Shown here one piece after another: positions 1 to 4,303 of a stretch of 5,910 bases of DNA. Position 1 is the stretch's first letter. Every line of letters begins with the position of its first letter. A model generated the notes under the pieces. It saw only the letters and a program-made list of their open reading frames with translations. It was not told the origin of the DNA and did not search any database. The translations under genes were made by a program, and so were the position numbers. Source of the stretch: an uncultured Clostridia bacterium (GTDB lineage: Bacteria; Bacillota; Clostridia; Oscillospirales; Ruminococcaceae); assembly GCA_947624425.1 (NCBI GenBank), contig CANQKG010000097.1:1-5910 (forward strand), in the 5' to 3' direction.

Positions 1-1023
1 GAGATCTCGACCGCCTGCTATGTGGATATTCCCAAGCTGGTGCGGCAGACCATCCGCGAGATCGGCTATGACCGTGCCAAATACGGCTTTGACGGCGATA
101 CCTGCGCGGTCATCACCACCATCGACGAGCAGTCGGGGGATATCGCCATGGGCGTGGATAAAGCGCTGGAGCAAAAGGCAGGCTCTGCCGATGAGGCGGA
201 CGCCATCGGCGCAGGCGATCAGGGGATGATGTTCGGCTACGCCTGCGATGAAACAAAGGAGCTGATGCCGCTGCCTATTTCGCTGGCGCACCGGCTTGCA
301 AAGCGGCTTTCCCAGGTGCGGAAGGAAAAAACGCTTTCCTATCTGCGTCCGGACGGGAAAACGCAGGTGACCGTGGAGTATGAAAACGACCGTCCGAAGC
401 GGGTGGACTGCGTAGTGGTCTCGACCCAGCACGACCCCGATGTGCCGCTGGAGCAGATTCGGGCGGATATCATGAAACAGGTGATCGACCCCGTGATCCC
501 GCAGGAGCTGCTGGATGAGCGGACAAGCTTTTATATCAATCCGACCGGCCGCTTTGTGGTGGGCGGTCCGCAGGGAGACAGCGGCTTGACCGGCAGGAAG
601 ATCATCGTGGACACCTACGGCGGCTATGCGCGGCACGGCGGCGGCTCTTTTTCGGGAAAGGATCCCACCAAGGTGGATCGTTCCGCCACCTATGCGGCAC
701 GCTGGGTCGCAAAGAATATCGTGGCGGCAGGGCTTGCCTCCCGCTGTGAGGTGCAGATCGCCTATGCCATCGGCGTGGCGGCGCCCGTTTCGATCATGGT
801 GGATACTTTCGGCACCGGCAAGGTGAGCGATGAGCAGATCGAAAAAGCAGTGGAGCAGGTGTTCGACCTGCGTCCCGGCGCGATCATCAAGGCTTTGGAG
901 CTAAGAAAGCCGATCTACCGGCAGCTTGCCGCCTACGGGCATATGGGCAGGGAGGATCTCGGCGTCAGCTGGGAGAAAACAAACCGCGCCGACGCACTGC
1001 TTCAAGCCGTGAATCGGCTGTAA
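1..1023 (+). CDS. metK: S-adenosylmethionine synthetase, 5'-truncated by window edge
   Basis: MetK makes S-adenosylmethionine from ATP and methionine in the cytoplasm. The frame is open from base 1, so the start codon lies outside the window; 340 residues remain. By memory alignment with E. coli MetK (384 residues) the first visible residue, in the strand reading EISTACYVDIP, matches about E. coli residue 56, so roughly 55 N-terminal residues with the HPDK motif are missing. Visible family motifs, numbered from the window edge: GAGDQG at about 70-75 (methionine/ATP-site loop), GGPQGDSGLTGRK at about 188-200, and the glycine-rich P-loop-like GGGSFSGKDPTKVDRS at about 213-228. The C-terminal GHMGRED and WEKT are also typical. 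Catalytic segments seen are intact and the stop is TAA. No intrinsic terminator is visible before the promoter of mazG, so some transcription may run on. The GTG at 22 is internal, not the start. Identification is very secure. Confidence 0.97.
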   Translation, partial: EISTACYVDIPKLVRQTIREIGYDRAKYGFDGDTCAVITTIDEQSGDIAMGVDKALEQKAGSADEADAIGAGDQGMMFGYACDETKELMPLPISLAHRLAKRLSQVRKEKTLSYLRPDGKTQVTVEYENDRPKRVDCVVVSTQHDPDVPLEQIRADIMKQVIDPVIPQELLDERTSFYINPTGRFVVGGPQGDSGLTGRKIIVDTYGGYARHGGGSFSGKDPTKVDRSATYAARWVAKNIVAAGLASRCEVQIAYAIGVAAPVSIMVDTFGTGKVSDEQIEKAVEQVFDLRPGAIIKALELRKPIYRQLAAYGHMGREDLGVSWEKTNRADALLQAVNRL

Positions 1024-1066
1024 AAACGAAAAATTCCAAAAATATGACAATTAGTCAAAAAAAGGC

Positions 1067-1095
1067 TTGAAATGCCGTCTTTCCTGTGGTATACT
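1067..1095 (+). promoter_or_regulatory. Sigma-A promoter upstream of mazG (extended -10)
   Basis: TTGAAA at 1067-1072 and TATACT at 1090-1095 are separated by 17 bases, and TG at 1087-1088 sits one base before the -10 box, giving an extended -10. Each hexamer matches consensus at five of six positions. Transcription would start near 1102, placing mazG only about 18 bases downstream, with the SD-like GGAG (1106-1109) almost at the 5' end of the mRNA. This promoter separates mazG from metK. It is seen directly in the sequence; activity is inferred. Confidence 0.75.
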
Positions 1096-1119
1096 CTCTG
1101 TGTGCGGAGTTGATAGTGC

Positions 1120-1791
1120 ATGGATTTTGTCAGGAAGCCTGTTTACCGTATGGACGATCTGATCGCCATCATGCGGCTGCTGCGTTCGGAGAACGGCTGT
1201 CCGTGGGACAGGGAACAGGATCACCACAGCATTCGGAAGAATTTTCTGGAAGAAACCTATGAGGTTCTGGAAGCGATCGACGCCGAGGATCCCGCGATGC
1301 TGCGGGAGGAGCTGGGCGACGTACTGCTTCAGGTGGTATTTCACGCCCGGATCGAGGAGGAAGCCGGCGGCTTTTCCTTTGACGATGTGGTGGATGAGAT
1401 CTGTAAAAAGCTGATTTGCCGTCACCCTCATGTGTTCGGCGACGTCAAGGCGGATACGGCGGATCAGGTGCTGACAAACTGGGATAAGATCAAGCAGGAA
1501 AGCAAGGGACAGACTACGGTCTCCCAAACCCTTGCGAGCGTGCCGAATGTCCTGCCTGCCTTGATGCGGGCGCAAAAGGTGCAGCACCGCGCCGCAAAAA
1601 GTATGTCCTACCGTCCAAAAAAGCATACCGTGATCGAGATGGGTTCGGGTGCGCCGGAGGATGCGGTCGGACAGATGCTGTTTTCCTGTGTGGAGGCAGC
1701 GGAAGCTCTCGGCGTAGACGCCGAGGAGGCGCTCACTAGGGCGACCGAGCGTTTTGTCGCCGCCTTTACCGCCCGGGAGCGGGAAGTATAA
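1120..1791 (+). CDS. mazG: MazG nucleoside triphosphate pyrophosphohydrolase, degenerate C-terminal domain
   Basis: MazG proteins hydrolyse (d)NTPs to monophosphates and pyrophosphate, clearing aberrant nucleotides. The 223-residue protein has the first MazG domain with GCPWD at 26-30, the metal-binding EExxE at 44-48 and EExxD at 63-67, then KLICRHPHVFGD at 97-108 and NWDKIKQESKG at 120-130. The second domain begins at about LPALMRAQKVQHRAA (145-159) but is shortened: the expected EExxE helix is gone and the usual EELGDLLF reads EDAVGQMLF (180-188), so the metal ligand Asp is Gln. Length is below the roughly 260 residues usual for two-domain MazG. The start is the ATG at 1120, ten bases after GGAG; an ATG at 1150 would give an E. 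coli-like N-terminus, but the KPVYRMDDL lead-in fits Firmicutes relatives. In B. subtilis the counterpart is yabN, at the head of the same cluster. The family call is secure; loss of C-domain activity is inferred. Confidence 0.95.
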   Translation: MDFVRKPVYRMDDLIAIMRLLRSENGCPWDREQDHHSIRKNFLEETYEVLEAIDAEDPAMLREELGDVLLQVVFHARIEEEAGGFSFDDVVDEICKKLICRHPHVFGDVKADTADQVLTNWDKIKQESKGQTTVSQTLASVPNVLPALMRAQKVQHRAAKSMSYRPKKHTVIEMGSGAPEDAVGQMLFSCVEAAEALGVDAEEALTRATERFVAAFTAREREV

Positions 1792-1792
1792 G
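1765..1792 (+). promoter_or_regulatory. Possible weak promoter for hup inside the end of mazG
   Basis: TTTACC (1765-1770) and TATAAG (1787-1792) are 16 bases apart; they match the -35 and -10 consensus at four and five of six positions. The start would fall near 1799, giving hup a leader of about 45 bases. HU is usually far more abundant than MazG, so a separate promoter is reasonable, but the boxes overlap coding sequence and the match is modest. Confidence 0.28.
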
Positions 1793-1844
1793 TCCAATTA
1801 TAGGGGAGACTCTATTGGAAGAATAAATTATGGAGGAATGTATC

Positions 1845-2126
1845 ATGACGAAATCAGATTTGGTTGCATCGGTCGTTGAGAGCACCGGCGTTTCCAAGAA
1901 AGACGCCGAAAAAGCGGTAACTACAGTTTTCAATTCTATCACCAACGCTTTGAAAGCAGGCGAAAAGGTTCAGCTGGTGGGCTTTGGCACCTTTGAAACA
2001 CGGCATCGTGCGGCCAGAACCGGTCTCAATCCGCTGACGAAGGAGACCATTAAGATTGCTGCCACTACCGTACCCGCATTCAAGGCAGGCAAGGCTTTGA
2101 AAGACGCCGTTGCCAAGAAAAAATAA
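1845..2126 (+). CDS. hup: DNA-binding protein HU
   Basis: HU is a small dimeric nucleoid protein that bends and compacts DNA without strong sequence preference. The 93-residue product has the whole family layout: an N-terminal helical dimerisation part (1-40), GFGTF at 46-50, the beta-arm with the intercalating proline (P63 in the GLNP stretch, 60-63), and the C-terminal VPAFKAGKALKDAV (76-89) followed by a short lysine tail. The start at 1845 is chosen because GGAGG (1832-1836) lies eight bases before it; the in-frame ATG at 1830 overlaps that ribosome site and would add a non-homologous MEECI. Usual GRNP reads GLNP here, so an arm-tip arginine is replaced by leucine. A gene for HU between mazG and the S4 gene is an arrangement I recall from several Clostridia. 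It is followed directly by a terminator, which suits a short abundant transcript. Confidence 0.97.
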   Translation: MTKSDLVASVVESTGVSKKDAEKAVTTVFNSITNALKAGEKVQLVGFGTFETRHRAARTGLNPLTKETIKIAATTVPAFKAGKALKDAVAKKK

Positions 2127-2142
2127 ATTACAGTAGAAAAAG

Positions 2143-2170
2143 GACGGGTATTTGCCCGTCTTTTTTCTTT
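2143..2170 (+). terminator. Intrinsic terminator after hup
   Basis: GACGGG (2143-2148) pairs with CCCGTC (2155-2160) around a six-base loop, followed by TTTTTTCTTT (2161-2170). The A-rich run before the stem can pair with the T run and extend it. It begins 16 bases after the hup stop. The T-tract ends exactly where the rqcP Shine-Dalgarno GGAGGG begins, leaving no room for a promoter between them. Confidence 0.88.
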
Positions 2171-2182
2171 GGAGGGTTTACT

Positions 2183-2425
2183 ATGCGATTGGATAAATAT
2201 TTGAAGGTCAGCCGCTTAATCAAACGGCGCACCGTGGCAAACGAGGCGTGTGACGCCGGACGGGTGCTGGTCAACGGAAAAGCAGCCCGCGCTTCCTATG
2301 ATGTGAAGGTGGGCGATCTGATCACCCTGCAGTTCGGGCAGCAGCCGACCTCGGTGCGGGTTCTGGCGGTCAACGAGCACGCGCAAAAGGCGGAAGCGGG
2401 GAGTATGTATACCGTCGAGAAATAG
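2183..2425 (+). CDS. rqcP: S4-domain RNA-binding protein, RqcP (YabO) family
   Basis: RqcP works with RqcH in ribosome-associated quality control, binding the obstructed large subunit with its peptidyl-tRNA so that alanine tails can be added to stalled chains. The 80-residue protein is essentially one S4 domain: MRLDKYLKVSRLIKRRTVAN (1-20) is the characteristic basic alpha-L start, GRVLVNGK (26-33) the central turn, and VKVGDLITLQF (41-51) the strand that closes the fold. Arg2 and Arg16, which I recall as conserved RNA-contacting positions, are present. The start is firm: GGAGGG (2171-2176) lies six bases before ATG. Its stop is doubled in frame (TAG TAG, 2423-2428). Position between hup/mazG and yabP matches B. 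subtilis yabO. Expression must come through the preceding terminator or from a promoter further upstream. The paralogous Hsp15 (HslR) is the main alternative, but small size and operon context favour RqcP. Confidence 0.93.
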   Translation: MRLDKYLKVSRLIKRRTVANEACDAGRVLVNGKAARASYDVKVGDLITLQFGQQPTSVRVLAVNEHAQKAEAGSMYTVEK

Positions 2426-2429
2426 TAGT

Positions 2430-2457
2430 TCTAATTCCGCCGTTTTGGGCATAGCCT
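2430..2457 (+). promoter_or_regulatory. Tentative sporulation (sigma-E type) promoter before yabP
   Basis: In the 62-base gap before yabP, TCTAAT (2430-2435) and CATAGCCT (2450-2457) are 14 bases apart, a weak likeness to the sigma-E pattern with an ATA-type -35 and CATAnnnT -10. In B. subtilis yabP and yabQ are sigma-E dependent, which is why the match was sought. The same gap holds a 6-bp inverted repeat, GGCATA (2448-2453) and TATGCC (2462-2467), overlapping the proposed -10. This is a suggestion only. Confidence 0.2.
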
Positions 2458-2487
2458 GTATTATGCCACAGGAAAGGACGAGCGGAT

Positions 2488-2784
2488 ATGGCGATGATAA
2501 AAGCGGAAGAGATACAGGAGAACAAACGGCCGCAGCACCTGATACTGGAAAACCGGGAAAAACTGACGGTGACCGGTGTGACCGATGTGGACAGCTTCGA
2601 TGAAAAAACGGTGGTTTTGTTCACCGATATCGGGGAGCTGACGGTCACGGGGCATGATTTGCATATCAACCGTCTGGATGTGGATGCCGGCGAGCTGACG
2701 ATGCAGGGAACGGTGGACGGTATGGAATACCGTGCGCAGCAGGTAAAACCGCAGGGCGGTCTGCTGACCCGCCTGTTTCGCTGA
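2488..2784 (+). CDS. yabP: Sporulation protein YabP (YabP/YqfC family)
   Basis: YabP belongs to a small family of sporulation proteins; in B. subtilis it is made in the mother cell and linked to spore cortex formation, with no known enzyme activity. The 98-residue product has no signal peptide or membrane helix. The diagnostic stretch is the strand-rich middle: HLILENREKLTVTGVTDVDS (17-36), then DEKTVVLFTDIGELTVTGHDLHI (38-60), where family members carry the LTVTGV and L.I.G..L.I pattern, followed by LDVDAGELTMQGTVDGMEY. The start at 2488 follows GGAAAGGA (2471-2478) by nine bases; ATG at 2494 is a close alternative. Its stop is five bases before the yabQ start, and that pair is conserved as yabP-yabQ in spore formers. 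Identification rests on motif pattern plus context and is strong. Confidence 0.93.
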   Translation: MAMIKAEEIQENKRPQHLILENREKLTVTGVTDVDSFDEKTVVLFTDIGELTVTGHDLHINRLDVDAGELTMQGTVDGMEYRAQQVKPQGGLLTRLFR

Positions 2785-2789
2785 TCCGG

Positions 2790-3425
2790 ATGGTCGGTTT
2801 GTCCGGTGAAACGCTGCGGTTTTTCACCGCCTGCCTATTTGGCGCCGCGCTGGGGATACTCTATGACCTTTTCCGTATTCTCCGGCTGATCCTGTCGCCG
2901 CCGCGGCGGGGCCTCTTTTTGCTGGATACGGTCTACTGCCTGATGGCGGCCGTGTCCGTGTTCTTCTTTTTGATCTTCTCAAACGACGGATTGCTGCGCG
3001 GCTTTTTGCTGTTGGGCTGTTTTGCCGGCGCGGCGATTTACCGCCTCACCGCCAGTCGGTTCGTGATCCGGATCATGGAGGTTCCGATTCGTATGCTGCA
3101 CCGTGCGTCTGCCAAAGGCAGGCAGCTTTTCCGGAAAGTCGGCGCGGCGTTCAAAAAAAGATGGAAAAAATGCTTGAAAAAAGCAGGGAATTTATTATAT
3201 AATATGAGGGAACGCCTTCGGAAGAAGAAAGGGAGTGGGGACGCTGGCAGAGCAAAAGAAAAAGAGAAAAACGGGATCAGGCGGAAACATACTTTTTCGG
3301 ATCGCCATCTGTCTTTTGGTCTGCTATCTGCTCGGCACTTTCATTCATCTGCAGGCGGAGATCGCCGACAAAAACGCGCAGCTCAAAGCGGTCAACAGCC
3401 AAATCGAGGAGCAGACCGCTCATAA
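2790..3425 (+). CDS. yabQ: Spore cortex protein YabQ, C-terminal tail overlaps divIC
   Basis: YabQ is an integral membrane protein needed for spore cortex synthesis in B. subtilis. Here three hydrophobic segments are visible, at about 10-34, 43-64 and 68-86, with the family signature GAALGILYDLFRILR (18-32) and the acidic-flanked DTVYCLMAAVSVFFFLIF (46-63) plus NDGLLRG. Residues 88-148 are a basic, largely helical cytoplasmic-looking region ending LYNMRERLRKKKG. From about residue 149 the frame runs on through divIC to a stop at 3423-3425, so some 62 residues are an out-of-frame reading of the divIC sequence and are rich in Arg, Gln and Ser without family resemblance. Either the native stop was lost or there is a nearby indel; the natural protein probably ended near 3200-3240. 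No good Shine-Dalgarno precedes 2790, and the five-base gap from yabP suggests translational coupling. Confidence 0.88.
   Translation: MVGLSGETLRFFTACLFGAALGILYDLFRILRLILSPPRRGLFLLDTVYCLMAAVSVFFFLIFSNDGLLRGFLLLGCFAGAAIYRLTASRFVIRIMEVPIRMLHRASAKGRQLFRKVGAAFKKRWKKCLKKAGNLLYNMRERLRKKKGSGDAGRAKEKEKNGIRRKHTFSDRHLSFGLLSARHFHSSAGGDRRQKRAAQSGQQPNRGADRS
3174..3203 (+). promoter_or_regulatory. Near-consensus sigma-A promoter inside yabQ, driving divIC
   Basis: TTGAAA (3174-3179) and a perfect TATAAT (3198-3203) are 18 bases apart, set in an A/T-rich island within otherwise GC-rich coding sequence. Initiation would be near 3210, giving a leader of about 25-35 bases that carries the divIC ribosome site. 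It would let the division gene be made in growing cells while yabP and yabQ follow a sporulation program. The boxes are seen; the role is inferred. Confidence 0.72.
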
Positions 3426-3546
3426 TGAGGAGCTTCAGACCGTCCTTGCCACCAACGGCGAGGAGGAGTATATGCTCAATATGGTGCGGGAACTCGGCTT
3501 TGTCTTTCCGAGCGAGCGGGTGATCGTGGATGTATCAGGAAATTAA
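3235..3546 (+). CDS. divIC: Septum formation initiator DivIC (FtsB/DivIC family)
   Basis: DivIC is a bitopic membrane protein of the divisome; it pairs with FtsL through a coiled coil and joins the DivIB/FtsQ complex that activates septal peptidoglycan synthesis. The 103-residue product shows a basic cytoplasmic N-terminus (EQKKKRKTG), one membrane helix at about 19-39, a coiled coil at about 40-72 (LQAEIADKNAQLKAVNSQIE with heptad hydrophobics), then the conserved EEYMLNMVRELGFVFPSERV (77-96), where the Y..E.A/VR..LG.v.p.E pattern marks the family. Start choice is uncertain: GTG at 3235 overlaps the only good Shine-Dalgarno (GGGAG, 3231-3235), while an in-frame CTG at 3244 sits eight bases after it and would begin MAEQKKK. 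No other in-frame start exists after the TGA at 3205. The gene lies in the B. subtilis position between yabQ and yabR. Confidence 0.94.
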   Translation: MGTLAEQKKKRKTGSGGNILFRIAICLLVCYLLGTFIHLQAEIADKNAQLKAVNSQIEEQTAHNEELQTVLATNGEEEYMLNMVRELGFVFPSERVIVDVSGN

Positions 3547-3568
3547 AAAAACGGTAAGGAGTGCGGAT

Positions 3569-3962
3569 ATGCAGCTGTCAGAGGGAGACATTGTTGAAGG
3601 CAAGGTTACGGGGATCACCAAATTCGGGGATGGTACATATTTCCGAGGTCGCGCCCACCTTTGTGAGGGAGATCGGCGAGCATCTGTCGGAGGGACAAAC
3701 CGTCCGCGCCATGGTGCTTTCCGTGGGTGAGAACGGGAAGATCGCTTTGTCGATCAAACGGCTTGCCGCGCCTCGAAAAAGCAGTCCGCCTGTCCGCCGC
3801 GACCGTGACAGAGCCATGCCGAAAGGCGACAGCCAGCCCCAGAGCTTTGAGGATATGCTCTCTCAGTTCAAGCAGAAAAGCGATGAGCGTATGTCCGATC
3901 TCAAGCGCACCATGGAGGGGAAGCACGGCGGCTATTCCCGCCGCCGCGGCAGCAGAGGATAA
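3569..3962 (+). pseudogene. yabR: S1-domain RNA-binding protein YabR, broken by a frameshifting deletion
   Basis: YabR-type proteins carry one S1 (OB-fold) domain followed by a charged, disordered tail and are thought to bind RNA; their exact job is unclear. The reading starts well, with AAGGAG (3556-3561) seven bases before ATG 3569, and gives MQLSEGDIVEGKVTGITKFG. Homologues then continue with about ten residues of the GAFVELPGG type before G-hydrophobic-VHIS. Here the frame at GGGG (3626-3629) passes straight into an out-of-frame reading that stops at 3730, while the next frame (from 3627) continues GMVHISEVAPTFVREIGEHL, then VGENGKIALSIKRL and a basic tail ending SRRRGSRG at a TAA stop (3960-3962). 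Both halves are plainly one S1 gene. The missing piece is about 32 bases, by comparison with the B. subtilis YabR sequence as I recall it. An intact protein would be about 141 residues. A sequencing or assembly error is possible. Confidence 0.88.
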
Positions 3963-3969
3963 CACACAA

Positions 3970-3992
3970 AGCCGTCCGAAAGGGCGGCTTTT
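3970..3992 (+). terminator. Intrinsic terminator after the divIC-yabR unit
   Basis: AGCCGTCC (3970-3977) pairs with GGGCGGCT (3982-3989), with one G-U pair, around a GAAA tetraloop, followed by TTT (3990-3992). The T-tract is short, only four Ts counting the last stem base, so termination may lean on the second hairpin that follows at 3993-4017. It begins eight bases after the yabR stop and closes the cluster. Confidence 0.82.
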
Positions 3993-4017
3993 AGCGTGTC
4001 GATAAAGTCGACACGCT
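3993..4017. repeat. Perfect 10-bp inverted repeat directly after the terminator
   Basis: AGCGTGTCGA (3993-4002) is exactly complementary to TCGACACGCT (4008-4017), with a five-base loop TAAAG. It abuts the previous terminator with no gap and lacks a T-tract of its own. It may stabilise the 3' end of the mRNA, act as a second terminator stem, or be one arm of a dispersed intergenic repeat. Nothing in the sequence decides between these. Confidence 0.7.
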
Positions 4018-4063
4018 TCGAGGGAAAACTGGGTTTACGTGAAAGCTGTCGTCTTTGTCAAAA

Positions 4064-4113
4064 CCTCCCTTGTCAAAGGGAGGGGGACCATGCGTCAGCA
4101 TGGTGGAGGGATT
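4064..4113. repeat. Double-hairpin palindromic intergenic element (REP/MITE-like)
   Basis: Two perfect hairpins stand side by side: CCTCCCTT (4064-4071) with AAGGGAGG (4076-4083), and ACCATGC (4087-4093) with GCATGGT (4098-4104). Both have the same tetraloop, GTCA. GGAGGGATT (4105-4113) closes the unit and could also pair with the opening CCTCCC in an alternative long fold. From memory, this 'CTCCCTT..AAGGGAGG..GGAGGGATT' pattern resembles short non-coding palindromes scattered between genes in gut Ruminococcaceae and relatives. It contains no credible gene. The rest of 3963-4303 holds the terminator and hairpin before it and the lipoprotein promoter after it; 4114-4200 shows only two C5 runs and an A9 run. 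Confidence 0.68.
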
Positions 4114-4217
4114 CAAAACCCCCAAAGCCAACGGCAACAGTCAAACCCCCTTGCCAATCATCGCCCAAGGCAGTTCCTCTTTTCCGTATTTGCAAAAAAA
4201 AATTCACATAAAATTCA

Positions 4218-4246
4218 TTGACTTATTCTTCGAAAAAGGGTATACT
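4218..4246 (+). promoter_or_regulatory. Strong sigma-A promoter for the lipoprotein gene
   Basis: TTGACT (4218-4223) and TATACT (4241-4246) are 17 bases apart, each one mismatch from consensus. An A-rich run (nine As ending at 4202, then AT-rich sequence) lies just upstream and could serve as an UP element. Initiation near 4252 gives a leader of about 50 bases before the start codon at 4304. This supports the short lipoprotein reading over the longer open frame that begins at 4055. Confidence 0.8.
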
Positions 4247-4303
4247 TTTTACAAACACCGGCTTTGTGATACCAGAGCGGTGCAACAGGAAGGAGAAACG
4301 GAT

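Noticed and set aside
1045..1057. Small hairpin TGAC/GTCA between metK and mazG as a terminator
   Set aside because: The stem is only four pairs and is followed by A rather than T on the + strand.
1051..1797. 248-residue open frame on the - strand opposite mazG
   Set aside because: It is longer than mazG but has no family motifs and lies antisense to a clearly conserved protein; GC-rich coding sequence often opens such shadow frames.
1794..1818. Imperfect inverted repeat CCAAT...TTGG before hup
   Set aside because: Only five outer pairs are good; the inner part has a bulge and mismatches, so it is probably chance.
1830..1844. Upstream ATG (1830) for hup
   Set aside because: It overlaps the GGAGG that serves ATG 1845 and adds residues absent from HU proteins.
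3530..3568. Upstream ATG (3530) for the S1 gene
   Set aside because: It overlaps the divIC end and has no ribosome site; ATG 3569 has AAGGAG at ideal spacing and begins the S1 domain.
4115..4160. Two CAAA(A)CCCCC stretches as a CRISPR or tandem repeat
   Set aside because: There are only two imperfect copies of about ten bases with one spacer, below anything that would support an array.
4055..4303. N-terminal extension of the lipoprotein frame back to 4055
   Set aside because: It runs through the palindromic repeat and the promoter, is proline/lysine-rich without a family pattern, and a lipoprotein signal with its own Shine-Dalgarno starts at 4304.
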